Positions 44,301-56,380 of a stretch of 64,000 nucleotides of DNA are shown piece after piece. Numbering within the stretch: position 1 is the first letter of the stretch; each line of letters begins with the position of its first letter. Source of the DNA: Talinum fruticosum (lineage: Eukaryota > Streptophyta > Magnoliopsida > Caryophyllales > Talinaceae). The translations under genes were made by a program, and so were the position numbers. Where the stretch lies: positions 62,001 through 126,000 of the forward strand of contig JAITYX010000101.1 of assembly GCA_021018815.1 (NCBI GenBank), in the 5' to 3' direction. The notes below the pieces were generated by a model that saw only the letters and a program-made list of their open reading frames with translations, was not told the origin of the DNA and did not search any database.

Positions 44301-46802
44301 ATGGCTCATAACAATGGAGAGTTCGATGAAGGTAGATATTCCAGCGGACCACCAAAGTTCAAAGGATCAAATTTCATGCAGTGGAAGAAGCTCAGGGAAT
44401 GTTTCTTGCTGGATCACGATGAAGATGTCCGGAACATCATACAAGTAGGGAACTACATTCCAATGGAGATGGAAGAAACAAGACTCGTGCCCAAAACAAA
44501 GTCCGAGTCTACCGCGATGATGCGAGAAGTTCGTAAAGAACTTCAAGGCGATGAACATTCCGATGTGCGCCATTAGCTCGGAAGAATACAATCGAATGTC
44601 AGCCTGTGACACGGCCAAAGAAGTGTGGGACACGCTTGTCAACACTTATGAAGGCACAAACCAGGTCGAACAAGCGAAGATAAGCCAATATCTTCACAAG
44701 TATGAGCTGTTCAAGATGGAGCCGAAGAGAACATCACTTAGATGTTCATCCGCTTCACTAAGATTACCAATAATCTCAAATCTCTGGGTATAAAGATTTC
44801 CGCGAGGAAATGTGCGTAAAGATACTCGAAGTCTACCCAAGAGAAGATGGGGTCCCAAGGTGACAGCCATCGAAGAGGCTCGAACTCGTCCTTGTTGAAG
44901 TCGGACGAACTCATTGGGAAGCTACTAACCCATGAGATCCACTCGGAAGAGGAGGATATAGAGGTCGACACTATAAGGAACATTGCATCGAAGGCCTCGT
45001 AAAAGAGAAGCAAATCCGAGTTCAACATGACTCGGAATGAGAAGACTCAACAGCTAGCTCGGAATGTTAAAGGTCAAACGGATGAACAAGCTCACTCGGA
45101 ACGAACTATCGAAGATCAACCAATTCAACCTACTGAGCTTGTGAACCAAAGAACAGTAAAGCATTCAAGTATGCTTCTAGTCACCCACTAGAAAACATAT
45201 TATCCGATATCAACACTGGGGTAAGAACTCGTTCCTCTCTTCAAAATCTATGTGCATTCACTGCATTCATATCATTAATCGAACCCGTAAATGCACTAAA
45301 GGCCCTTAATGAACCTCGAATGGGTAGAGGCCATGCAAGAGGAACTCATTCAACTCGAAAGAAACCAAGTCCGGACTCCGACCAAACGACCTTCCGACCA
45401 CCCAATCATACGAACCAAATGGGTTTTCAAGAACAAACTGGATGAAGGTGGGTTGGTAGTCGAAATAAGGCTAGACTTGTGGCTCAAGGTTACAATCAAG
45501 AAGAACGGATTGATTGTGGGGAAACCTTTGCACCTGTTGCGTAATCGAAGCTATTAGAATCTTATTGGCATTTGCATCTAGCATGAATATCAAATTATAT
45601 CAAATGGATGTTAAATGTGCTTTTCTAAATGGTTTCATTGAAGAGGAATTCTATGTTAAGCAACCCCTGGATTTGAAAACTCGGAATTTCCAAATCATGT
45701 TTTCAAATTGCAAAAAGGTCTCTATGGTCTTAAACAAGCTCCCGGAGCTTGGTATGAATGATTGAGCAATTTCTTGGTTGAAAATGATTTTAGAAGAGGT
45801 CGATTGACAAGACTCTTTTTATAAAAACCAAGGGGAAAGACTTTCTTATTACTCGGATCTATGTAGATGACATAATTTTTGGAGCTGCTAATAAAATTCC
45901 GTGTCGAGACTTTTCCGAGTTAATGAGACAGAATTTCAAATGAGTATGATGGGAGAACTCAATTTATTCCTTGGTCTACAAATCAAGCAAGACAAAGACG
46001 GCATCTATGTCCATCAATCAAAGTATACCAAGGAGCTGCTGAAGAAAAACAAACTTCAAGATGCGGAACATGCGAGCAACACCTATGAGCAGCGACGATA
46101 AAACCGGACTCATACGAGAAAGGTAAAGTAGTAGATCGAAACTCTGCCGAGGTATGATTGGATCTTTGCTCTATCTTACTTCCAGTAGGTCGGACAAAAT
46201 GTTTAGTGTCTGTTTGTGTGCAAGATTTCAAGCTAATCCAAAAGAATCACATCTCACTACGGTGAAGAGAATATTCGACTATCTTGTAAGGACTCGGAAT
46301 TTGGGTCTATGGTACTCTAGAGACTCGGAACCGACTCTCACTTGATACTCGAGATGCTGACTATGCGGGTACGAAGTTGATAGGAAGAGTACTTCGAGAG
46401 CCCGCCAATTTACGGGTCAATCCACGATATCTTGGCACTCAAAGAAGCAAAACTCAGTAGCTCTATCAACTGCTGAAGCTGAGTATATTGTAATCGGAGC
46501 ATGCTCGTGCTCGGATTTTATGGATAAAGCAACACTTGAGAGATCTTGGACTTTCATTCAAATTAGTTCCAATCAAGTGTGATAATCAAAGTGCAATCAA
46601 TATCACCAACAATCCAGATTCGGTACTCAAAGACTAAACATATTGAGGTCGGGTATCATTTTCCGAGAGATCATTCGAAAAGGGTGATATTGAACTTGAA
46701 CTCATTCTTACCAATCTTCAATTAAGCGATATCTTTACTAAGCCCCTTAGTGAGGATCAATTTTGCTTTATCAGGAATGACCTTGGCATCATTAATGCAT
46801 AA
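44301..46802 (+). pseudogene. E3 gag-RT-RNase H, protease and integrase deleted
   Basis: Gag starts MAHNNGEFDEGRYSSGPPKF at 44301 and continues with frame changes to about 45.0 kb (KEVWDTLVNTYEGTNQVEQ). Near 45.05 kb it jumps to the linker that precedes RT in E2 (QPTELVNQRTVKHSSMLLV). Roughly 3.8 kb with zinc knuckle, protease and integrase is therefore missing compared with E2. RT has [20 protein letters not shown] and an intact YVDD box at 45860-45871. RNase H ends at the stop at 46800. Without integrase it could not move on its own even if repaired. Confidence 0.85.
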
Positions 46803-47039
46803 TTATATGCTTTTATGAGTGAAATTACTTTGCATGATTATGTGTTGTGTGCTTACTTTCTTTAATAGCCATTAGTTCGGTTGAACCGGTGATACCGAGC
46901 TGATAGTTATTAGTTGTTTGTGGTTTTGAGTCACTCGAAACTTAAGCGAGTCGAGCTCGGACTTTGAGAAAAATGGACATCAAACTTCGAAATCATCTCT
47001 AGATTAGTGGAGAATTTCATAAATTTCTTTCAAAATCTA

Positions 47040-47081
<42 letters not shown>

Positions 47082-47145
47082 CGATCGAGACAACTAGCTC
47101 GTTGAGAGACAATAGCTGGAATTCTAACTGTTGGAGAGCAAAACA
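46803..47145 (+). other. E3 spacer between pol and ORF3 promoter
   Basis: Non-coding, with a long CT microsatellite at about 47041-47078. The sequence is homologous to 30561-30887 in E2. Confidence 0.6.
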
Positions 47146-47223
47146 GTCACACCGGTCCGAGGTGACCGTTGAAGAAGCCGAGTCGGAACAAATACCGAAG
47201 GACGATTATTTCTCTATAAATAG
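47146..47223 (+). promoter_or_regulatory. E3 ORF3 promoter: dyad plus TATA box
   Basis: GTCAC-N11-GTGAC at 47146-47166 (ACCGGT centre), then 47 bp, then CTATAAATAG at 47214-47223. A CCGTTG box follows the dyad. The leader to the ATG at 47460 contains long CT runs (about 47369-47450). Confidence 0.6.
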
Positions 47224-47459
47224 CGTCTATTTTCCTTCATTTCGCTACTTTACTCTCTACTTACTTTCACTCGGCAATTACTCTAACTCGAAGCAAGCTA
47301 TCTCGCGATCAAAGTCTCGTCGCTCTCAAGCTAAGTGAAGTTCATCTCAAGTAAGCTCTGTCATTCTTAGCTCTCTCTCTCTCTCTCTCTCTCTCCTCTC
47401 TCTTTCTCTCTCTCTCTCTCTCAAAAGTTCATCTCTCTCTCTCTCTTTTCACATCAAAC

Positions 47460-49083
47460 ATGCCGAAAAGAGGTTCCCACCCTAATTTTCTTGGTTCATC
47501 CACCAAGAAACCTCGTACCAAAAGCCGGGAAGGCCCCTCCACTCCTTCCAAACCTCTTGTCACCCAACACCTAACGTTGGATGACAAATTCTTCCCGACC
47601 ACAAAGTTCTCGTGGTTGGCCCATATCAAATTAATAGGGGTTTACAATTTCCTCTGTTTCAGCGATTTCATTTACCTAGAACTCGTTTCGAGTTATACTC
47701 CAATCTCTCTAGCTCGAGGGTATCCTCACCTCACGAGTTGAAAACATAAGCGTTCGCATCAACACCTCTTTTCTCCATCGCCTCTTTAAAGTCTCTTCTA
47801 TGTTCTTGAACAAGCAACCCCATACCTTTCAACTAGGTTGCTGATGACTTCTTTGAGAAGTACGCTAAAGAATTCCCGGGTCATGCAAAAACTTCTCTAT
47901 GACCCAACTTAAAGCGTAAGCTCGCCTTCTTTGTTTTCTGACGATGAGAACTTTCTTCTCACAAGCACTCTAGCGAAGAAAACCCCAATTCCAAGCATCT
48001 AAAATCTTTGTACGACATCCTCGAGGGCTACGAAGTAAACCTCTTTCCGCGATAATCGAGCAAATGGCAGCTGTGCTGCTCGGACTCGAAACAAGAAGAA
48101 CACCCCACTTCCTTTCGGGGCTCTTCTCACCCTCATCTTCAAACAATTCAAAGTTCCTCTTCCCTCAAATCCTAACGCAGTTTTGAGGTCTGCCATTGTC
48201 GTTGGCAAAAAGCAACTCCTTAGGTATGGATACCAGGAGACCCAACCAGGTGTCCGGGTCCACAGCTCGGATCCGAGGCCCCCTTCTCCGCCTCGGACTC
48301 GGACTCAACCCACTCTTTCTCTACCTTCTCTATCCGGTGGTGCCTCCACCTCAAGTGTTTCTCAAATTCTTTCTTACGCTTTATCCTCTCGCTATCATGG
48401 ATAAGCTCTCCTCGGTGTCCATTGAGTTCAAGGACACCCTCCGGTCATTCAAGACTGTCCTTCGATCTATGACCATTAGCCTGAAAACGACCTAATCCCA
48501 AATCCGAGAAGCGAGCAAGACGTGCTTTTCGAGATGAAGGCACTGGTTAAGGAGCAAAGGGAGCCGATTGAGCTCCTTCGAGAACGGCGCTCCAAGGCGG
48601 CTCGAGATCCGGTGGACTCGGATACATCCGAAGAATCCTCGAGTCCAGCCAAGTCCTCCTCTAAAGGAGGAGATGAAGGAGAAGAAGAAGAAGAAACGAA
48701 GCTCGCGGCTGAGGCGGCTCCATCGGAGGAAGGGGAGAAGGAAGAAGAACAAGCAGACATCGCAACGAGAGGGCCAAGGTGCTCCGAATCTCAACCGGAA
48801 ATGATCGGCTCGGACAGTGAGTCCGAGTGGGTCGAAGTCCCTGCCGACCATGGTCGATAGCGGCACGGTCGGCCTAAGCACACACCTCCATCAGCCGAGT
48901 TCCAAGAGGATGAGCCTGCGGACGACCTAGTTCGGGTCGACCACTCGGAGCCGAGCCTATTCCGGAGATCCCGGTGCTGCCCTCGTCTTGCTCGTCTACA
49001 TCTTCAAGATCCTATCGGCGAAGGCGCACTCGCTCGTCCACCAACCTCGACTCGGACGGCGCCCTCTCCTCCATCTCGAATAA
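47460..49083 (+). pseudogene. E3 ORF3, third ORF after pol, nearly full length but broken
   Basis: The first 93 codons are open: MPKRGSHPNFLGSSTKKPRTK, then LTLDDKFFPTTKFSWLAHIK and VYNFLCFSDFIYLELV. After a frameshift the core continues through VRINTSLLHRLFKV-like and LPFGALLTLIFKQFKVPLPS-like sequence (about 48.10-48.17 kb). Then comes an acidic block (SDTSEESSSPAKSSSKGGDE, EGEEEEE; 48.62-48.70 kb) and a Ser/Arg-rich end (SSTSSRSYRRRRTRSS) before a stop near 49083. E1 matches it along the whole length. The core resembles 'putative plant transposon protein'; the role is unknown. No signal peptide or membrane helix is seen. Confidence 0.65.
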
Positions 49084-49614
49084 TTTTCTTTTTCTGTTTA
49101 AAAAATTATATTTTTTTTTGTCCGGACATCAAATCCGTATCTACTTGATGCATTCTTCCTCTTTTGGTTTTCATCTGAAAGGCAAGGGGGAGAATAGTTA
49201 GAAAATTTTTTCTGTTTAAATTATAATGAAATTTCATTAATAATCCCGATATATCATGTTTAATGCCTTCCGAGTTGCAAATATTTACGAGTTTACTACT
49301 TAAAGCAATTATTTCGAGTTTATTATCTCCGAGCTTCAATTTCTTCCTCAATATTTTTTTCTTTGCTCGATTCGACAACTCGTGTATCATTGCTCCGATA
49401 CTCGGTTATTTTTTTGCTCCGATACTTTAGCTCTTTTTATGCAATCTGAGCTTATTTGCTCCGATAGAATATAAGTTTCATTCATTGTATTTACTCCACA
49501 CAATTCCGCCATGTTTTTCTTACTTATCCTTTGAGAAAGGATGAAAAACCAGATCTATATCACTAACAAAGTTTATGTCTAAGTATGGAATGCCTTTCAT
49601 CAAAAAGAGGAGAT
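49084..49614 (+). other. E3 spacer after ORF3, with two purine tracts
   Basis: Non-coding. GAAAGGCAAGGGGGAGAATA at 49177-49196 is an internal purine tract shared with E1. CAAAAAGAGGAGAT at 49601-49614 is the polypurine tract abutting the 3' LTR. Between them are A/T-rich sequence and repeated TGCTCCGATA motifs (about 49391-49464). Confidence 0.65.
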
Positions 49615-51143
49615 TGAAGACTCGGACCTTACATATACATCATTCCGAGTTCCATCAAGGAATCGGGTATAAGACTTCATCTCTTATAAGGTTTTGATTA
49701 AAAGTCATTCTATATGTCTTAGAACCTTTTACGAGTGATATAAAATCTTTTCGAGTGTTATAGAAACTATCGCATATGTTCTCACTTAATTCGACTAACT
49801 TAGAAAGCATAATCTGCTCACACACGATTCGAGTCACTCAAACAACACTTAGATATATTGCATGTTCAAACACTCACTCTAATGTGCATAAACTCATATT
49901 TGACTTCATGATCTAAGTTTGATTGAATTATTGTGTTAATTCAACTTTCTAAGTCAGCATGCTTGGTTTGAACATTGGCGAGTCTAGATCAAGTCTTTCT
50001 ACTCGATTTTCTTTATCCGACTTGCTTTACTTCTATATCGACTCGGATGGAATTTGAGTATAATGGATATTAGACTCGGAAAATTCCACTCTTTTAGGAC
50101 TCGAATAATTATGCACTTAATTATCTTAATTAAATTATTATATGTGTCTACTCTTGGACCAAAGTATTTTATACTTTGAGAACCAAATTGATTTACTTTT
50201 GTAGGTTTTTCAAACGAGGCTATCCTATTTTTGACATACAAAAGTAACCGAGCTTCAAGATGTCAAATCACCAGCAGACAAGGCTTTTTCTACCTCCGAC
50301 CGAAGACCGGACATCGTCACGGTTGTCATGTTGCCAAACTGGAAATCCGCCACGCTAACCTCAATGGTGGTTTCCACCCTACTTTTCGAGACACCACTAG
50401 TGGATTGGGACTTTCAAAGGAGTCAAGAGCCGTTGCCCAACGTTCATACCTCAACGGACATTTTCCGAGTGACTCGGAAAAACCATTGCAACGATCACAA
50501 AGCACTTCCGGTCAAAAGATAGTTACAACGGCAAATCCGCTTGGTTATATATAAATAAAAATCAACTCTCAAGACTTGAAGATTGCTTGAATCAACTGTC
50601 AATACACGCACTTAAGCAAAAGTCATTGTATTTCATACTCAATCTTCTAATTACAACTTCAACTCTTTATTTAACATCTTTCTAAGTTGTAAGGTCTTGT
50701 AACTGCATTACAAACACTCATTCTTACTTTACGAGTAAGGTCCCTTGACCGAGTTGAAAGGGTTAACTCAGCTCGATTGTCCCTAACTCGTAAAGGTTAC
50801 CTCGGTTAGGAAGTACTACATCGAGATAAGGGAATTTCGAGTCTAGGAAAATCTTGTAAGGAATTGTCTAAGGGAGCAATTCGGTTGAGTCTCTTTATTG
50901 TATTTTGTGGATTCAAAATAGTGGATTTAACTTGGTGCTTGGATTAGTACTAACCGTGGTTTTCTCGTCCCGGGAGGGTTTCCACGTAATTTTTCTAAGT
51001 TAGTACTTTTACGAGTTCAATCTAAACTCATACTCTCCTCGAGTTACGTCTAGTTTTATTATTCCATTAGTTGTTCAAATTTCCCCATCACCCTATTCAT
51101 CCCTCCTCTAGGATGACTTAGTCTCTCCAAGAGCAAACCTTCA
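49615..51143 (+). repeat. E3 3' LTR
   Basis: 1529 bp, TGAAGACTCGGACC to GAGCAAACCTTCA. It closely follows the 5' LTR at 42683-44241 (shared TTACATATACATCATTCCGA-type start and a TATATATAAATAAAA core promoter near 50547). Confidence 0.9.
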
Positions 51144-52329
51144 TATCTCTCAAAAGCGATCAAAGGAAGGGTAGTGTCAAAATTCGTAACCGATCCGCTC
51201 TATAACCGAATCGCAATCCGAACACCTTGACTTTCAAAATGAAAACATATTATAGGTGGAGGTGGACATTTGGATAATGTATTTCAATGGCGCTTCGAAT
51301 CGGAAGGGTTTTGGAGGAGGGATTTTTTAGTCTCACCGGAGGGAGCACATACTCCCATTTCGAGTTAAATTGGACTTCGAGGTCACCAACAACACCGCAA
51401 AGTACGAGGCATGTATTATAGGACTTGAAGTCTGCTTGTAGAGATCGGGGTCAAGAGCATTAGGGTTTTTGGTGACTCCAATATGATCATTAATCAAATT
51501 TCGCAAAAATAAAAGCTACGTAGTGAAGCCTTGGCACCTTACCGGGCATATCCGATAGAGCTATCAAAACGTTTTGACAACATTTCTTTCACATACTTTC
51601 CTAGGGATGGCAACCAATTCGCAAATGCATTAGCAAAATTAGCATCCATGATCAACATCCCTAACGACATTCACATAGAGCGACGGAGTCGGCCAACGCA
51701 CGTCTACACCTTAGAAGTGTCTAATATCGACCACACCAATTGTTATCATGACATTTATCGAGTATATGGATAAGCGGGAATATCCCTTGGACTCCACAAC
51801 TAGAGCCGAAAGAGCTATCGGGATGTTGACCTCCTAATTCTTCATTAATCAAGGACAACTGTACAAGAAAACCAACATTGAGATCGGTTTACTTTGTATC
51901 AACTTATATGAAGTAAAGCGTATCATGGACTAGATTCACGGTGGGGAGTGCGGATCCCACATGAATGGGAAGATGTTGGTTCGGAAGATTCAGAGGCTCG
52001 GTTGTTAATAGTCAACCATGGCAGTGGATCGCCATGAGTTTGTTAGAAAACGCCATAAGTGTTAGGTGTATGCTAATTTACGAGCACCAACCACCTTCAT
52101 TTCTCACAACATTAGCATTCCCCAAGTTTGGGGAATAGACATTATTGGTATGGTGACCCCTAAAGGAACAAAGCGGTTATGAATTTGTGTTAGTAGCAAT
52201 TAGCTATTTCACCAAGTGAGTAGAGGCAGCGTCTTATGCAACCCCGACATCAAAACAAGTAGTTAAGTTCCTTACCCATAATATCATTTGCCGTTATGGA
52301 GTGCCCCACAAGCTAATTAGTGACCATGA
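51144..52329 (+). pseudogene. G1 second copy: RNase H tail, extra RNase H and integrase, broken
   Basis: After E3, gypsy sequence resumes. NGASNRKGFGGG near 51285 starts the extra RNase H, continuing to the open frame 51531-51773 (NISFTYFPRDGNQFANALAK). Integrase follows: GGECGSHMNGKMLVRKIQ, then the CH.CQ-type zinc-binding part (51.9-52.1 kb), then WGIDIIGMVTPKG near 52130 and VVKFLTHNIICRYGVPHKLI-like sequence to about 52320. Extra RNase H placed between RNase H and integrase is the Tat-lineage arrangement. Stops are frequent. E4 cuts integrase at 52329; the rest of G1 lies beyond the window. Confidence 0.8.
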
Positions 52330-52979
52330 TGAAGAATTAGGTATAAATCTCTATATCTCTTTTCATTTACTCAAAAAGCGCTTTACACTACAAAAACAAG
52401 TAACTTTTACCAACATGGCTATATCTCGTTGGTATAAGCGGTTTAAGTGTTGGTAAAAGGTTACCAACGGATAATTATTTCGCACTAAACTGTTGGTGAA
52501 AAACCCGATGGTAAAAGTTTTACCAATAGATAAATTCTTCAAATGGAATTACTGGACTAGTACCCATAGGTAAAGCTATGTTGGCAATTTAAATTTTTTA
52601 CCAACATATAGTGACCGTTTCTATTAATGCATGTTTACCAACAAAAAAATAGTTGGATTTGTGTTTCCAACATTTAAATATATGCTTGGTGGAAATGTTT
52701 TACGCCAGTAGAAAATGTTTCTAGCAACTACGTGTTTCCACACAACAAAGATCTGTTAGTGAAAAATTATTCGTCAATAATAATCGTGTTCGCAATTATT
52801 TTATTATCCCTTACCGATTTACAATTCACATATTTATAATAAATAAATCACACAAGTTAATTCATCATAGTAATACATAAACATAACACGAGCAAAATTA
52901 AACAAAACTCATTGTCTATATAAAAAAGTGTTAACTATTTAATATTCATAAAAGAAAATATTGATATGTGTCCTTATAA

Positions 52980-53399
52980 TTAATATGTGCAAATACTTTC
53001 ATTGTTGTTTGAATTGTCACTCTCAACATCGCCCTCAACATCATCATTGTTGACATCATCATCCTCAAGTGAAGTGAAAAGATCATTATACATTCCCTAA
53101 AAATAACGAAATGAATTGATAAGATCTATGCACACTCGGTAAAGTGAATTAAGAAGTTTTCAAAAAGGAATAACTAGAGCAAATAGATGAAGGAAAGAAA
53201 TAGACAAAAGCAACAAGTTACATACAAAATAAACTAACCCTAGATGACCATATGTGTACACTACCACACAACAACATAAGGAAATTGAATTTCATTAAAT
53301 AAAAATATTGTTTACGCCAAGTAATGGAAATATCTTTCCATCTTCAACCAAGGCCACTAAAGCGTGCTCAATAGTAATATAAACTTCAATGTATCGAAC
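52980..53399 (-). CDS. Candidate last two exons of a gene inside the CACTA element
   Basis: On the minus strand, exon 53399-53316 (28 codons, VRYIEVYITIEHALVALVED...) starts after TTTAG and ends at GGC before GTAAAC. It joins in phase 0 to exon 53096-52980 (38 codons plus stop), which starts after TTTTTAG and encodes an acidic tail (TSLEDDDVNNDDVEGDVESD). The intron is 219 bp. An earlier donor, ATAAG before GTAAGG at 53944, may end another exon with FILQNELHVVCKNYK in compatible phase. I do not recognise the protein. An acidic C-terminus would fit a CACTA accessory protein or a captured host fragment. Confidence 0.35.
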
Positions 53400-54049
53400 C
53401 TAAATAATAAACAACAACAAAACAATGCCTTAGACAATGTCATAACATCGGTACATCGCCATTTATATGCATAGTATACTGTATATGCATGACATGACAA
53501 AACTGAAAGTGATCAAAAGAAACCTGAGTAAAGGCTAAACACGAGTCATGACACATAATGAGCAAAGTTTTGGCAACATGATAACTCCAAAAGGTCAAGG
53601 CCAAGCAAACTGGGTAAAGGAGGCAAGGAGTAGAAGAAATAATCACCAACATAGGAGGTCAATCATGCTCACTCAAGAAAACTAGGTAAAGTGGACAAGA
53701 AACAAAAGATGCCTAAAATAACATACTATGCCCATCAAATTTCTTTATCGGTTAAATACAAATGGTGGTTCCCACATATGTAAGCTAATTTAGTATGAAT
53801 CGTCTTACCTTCTTCAACCAGAACATTCCATAGCCCATGGTACAAGTTACTTGCATGATTACTTAAGTCATGGTTCTAATCAAATTATTGTATAACAAAG
53901 CATTACAATAGAAGAATGAATTCATGTCATAAAAGATCCTTACCTTATAATTTTTGCAAACCACATGTAATTCATTTTGCAAGATGAATGAAAAGTCCAT
54001 TGTTTATAGAACCCATTACCATTGGGGAGAAACCCATGGCGGCCCCCTC

Positions 54050-56380
54050 TTCAAATCTTTTGAATTGAAATAGTTCTTGGGTAGTCAGTCATGTTGCTGT
54101 TCTACTCTTTTCACCTTCTCAATCGAGAATGACTTTTTATTGTCTATTCTTATCACTTTGATCAATCTTTTTAGCTGATTTATCCACGAAGGATATTTAT
54201 AATATGGTCGTGAGCATTGGTTGGAATCCTTACTTCAATAATCCTGAGAAAACTATAGTAAATAAAACTCCAATGTTCAGTTGCTGTTCTTTTTTGCTTT
54301 TTTGTCCATTTTCTAAAATTCCGCAATCATGAATACCCATATCTCTCTCAATTACACAAATGGAATCTCTTTTTGACAACCAATCCATAGGGAATATCGG
54401 TTTTCAAATTGTTGATCATCATCGAATGCAATTTCAGGCCAATTCCATCTCTGGAAAGCCTCATAGCAAAAATAAGCCCTAAAATTTAGTATAGAGTGAC
54501 TTTTACGCAACATGGAATCTGCCATCATCTCGGAAAATAATCCCTAAAATTTAGTATAGAATGATTTACTTTTCGAACAAAAAAAGAATAGAACGCAGAC
54601 GTAACTTTAATACTACTACACTTATAAGTTTTTCGATTTTTGGTCCTCTATTATCAAAGTCAAACTATTGTTAGCTCATAAAGAGGTAAAGTTGTCCTAT
54701 CACAAAGTTTCTACATTTATAAAGCATGAGTTTAAGACCTTGTTTGAGGTTAATAAGCGTCAAGTTACTTGAATCAATTTTTCCTTGCTATTTATACTCT
54801 GGCTCGCTAATTTTAACAATTCCATCATTCAAAACTACTTTTGATTTAATTAGTAAATTCATCATTCAAAACTACTTCTGACTGTAATATATTTTGATTT
54901 AAATTTTGAAGTTTTCTGAATGAATGTATATGATAAAAATGTTCAGGAAATCTACGTATTTATGATTTTGTTATTGTTAGGCCTATCAATCACATATGAG
55001 CATGGTTTGCTTTTTGTTTCAAACAAGATTCTCATGTCCAACACATTATTAGTTGGCTCTATTTAGGTTTAGGTTTAGCTCTGTTTAGATTCAGCTTAAT
55101 TCACATCCACGTCAGGTTTGCCTATATTTAGGTTCTATCGAGGTCCGGTTCAGGCTTACTTTCGTACCATTCTGTTTCAGGTTCAAGTTCTGGTCAAATA
55201 AAGTTTAGGTCCTTGGCAAGTTAAAAACAGAATTCAGAGAAACAAAAATGAGAATAAAATAGAATCAACCAACATACACCGGCCTTGCCTTGCCCTAAAC
55301 TGCACCGCAACAGCAACTTCTTATCCATTTTCCAGAATCCCCTAATCTAATTTAATTGAAAGCCCAACAACAAGCATGAACACTACCATATACTCACAAG
55401 CACAACGAGATCAGACCCCAACATGCAATTCCACACAAACAAATGGTCCGACTCCCGTTAACAGTTAAAAGCTTCTATAGACAATCAACCCATTCAGATT
55501 CTAATCTTTACATTTTAATCCGATTTAGGAAATTCAGAGTGAGAGTGAAATAAGAGATTACCCACCTCAATTCTTAGGGTTTGACTGAAACTCATTCCGG
55601 GTTTCGTGCCTTCCCTTTCCTCCTCGGTTCTCCTTCCTCTTCTCGCTCTGTCTCGGCCGCTCTTTCGCTCTCTTTGCTTCTGGTTCCGGTTCCTGCTCCC
55701 TCTCGCTCTGTCCTTCTGCTCAGTCAGATCTCTGAATCTCTCGCATTCCCCTCTGTTTCTGGCCCGGTCTCTCGCCCTCTCGCTTCTGGTTTCGCTGCCT
55801 ACCCCACTATCTCTCTTCTTCTTCTTCTTTCTCTCGCCTTCAGTCCTCTCGCTTCTCCAGTCCTGTCTCTGCCTCCATCTGCTTCTCTTGCTTCCTCCAT
55901 TCACTCTCGCTCTCTTTCTCGGACCCCCTCGCTCCTTCTACCTCTGGTTCTGGTTCTCTTCTCCTCTCCCGGCTTCGCTCTCTCTCTTTCCCGTGGCCTG
56001 ACCAGGAGCAGCCTCTCTTTCTCTCGCTCTCTCTCTTTTTCATTTTATTTTCAATTTGAAATGTTATTAGCATTATTGGGCCAACATAATCTTACGAGAT
56101 CCGTATTAATATAAGTTATGCCCAGGTCTTAATTTTGGGTGTTCAATTTTGACTCAAGAAAATCGTAATTTAAATAATTCCAACATATTTATATATATTA
56201 TCATATATATTCTAATTAATCAGCCTAATTTATATAATTAAACTAATTAATTAATTTAACTTTTGTAGTTATATCAAATAAAATTACAATTATCAGCGAT
56301 GAGATTGAGAGAGATGAGAGGATTGGGAATTGCAATTGTTGAAGTTATCCCCAATTCTGCAAAATTGTGAGTAAATCGCT
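54050..56380. other. CACTA interior, no firm gene
   Basis: AT-rich sequence with a strongly pyrimidine-rich block at 55590-56040 (CTCTCG/TCTTCT repeats). The long frames on both strands there are low-complexity Ser/Leu or Arg/Glu translations of that block. It may be a leader of the minus-strand gene, but nothing proves it. Confidence 0.5.

Larger units (their letters stand above)
42683..51143 (+). mobile_element. E3: SIRE-like Ty1-copia element with internal deletion
   Basis: 8461 bp, LTRs of 1559 and 1529 bp. Flanks TATCC (42678-42682) and TATCT (51144-51148) form a 5-bp duplication with one change, and G1 RNase H reads across. Gag is followed directly by the pre-RT linker; the zinc knuckle, protease and integrase are missing. 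RT, RNase H, the ORF3 promoter, ORF3, the spacer and the polypurine tract are present. Confidence 0.9.

Noticed and set aside
55515..56114. Long frames on both strands in the CACTA element (up to 177 codons)
   Set aside because: They arise from a CTCTCG/TCTTCT-rich block that is open in several frames on both strands; composition, not coding, explains them.
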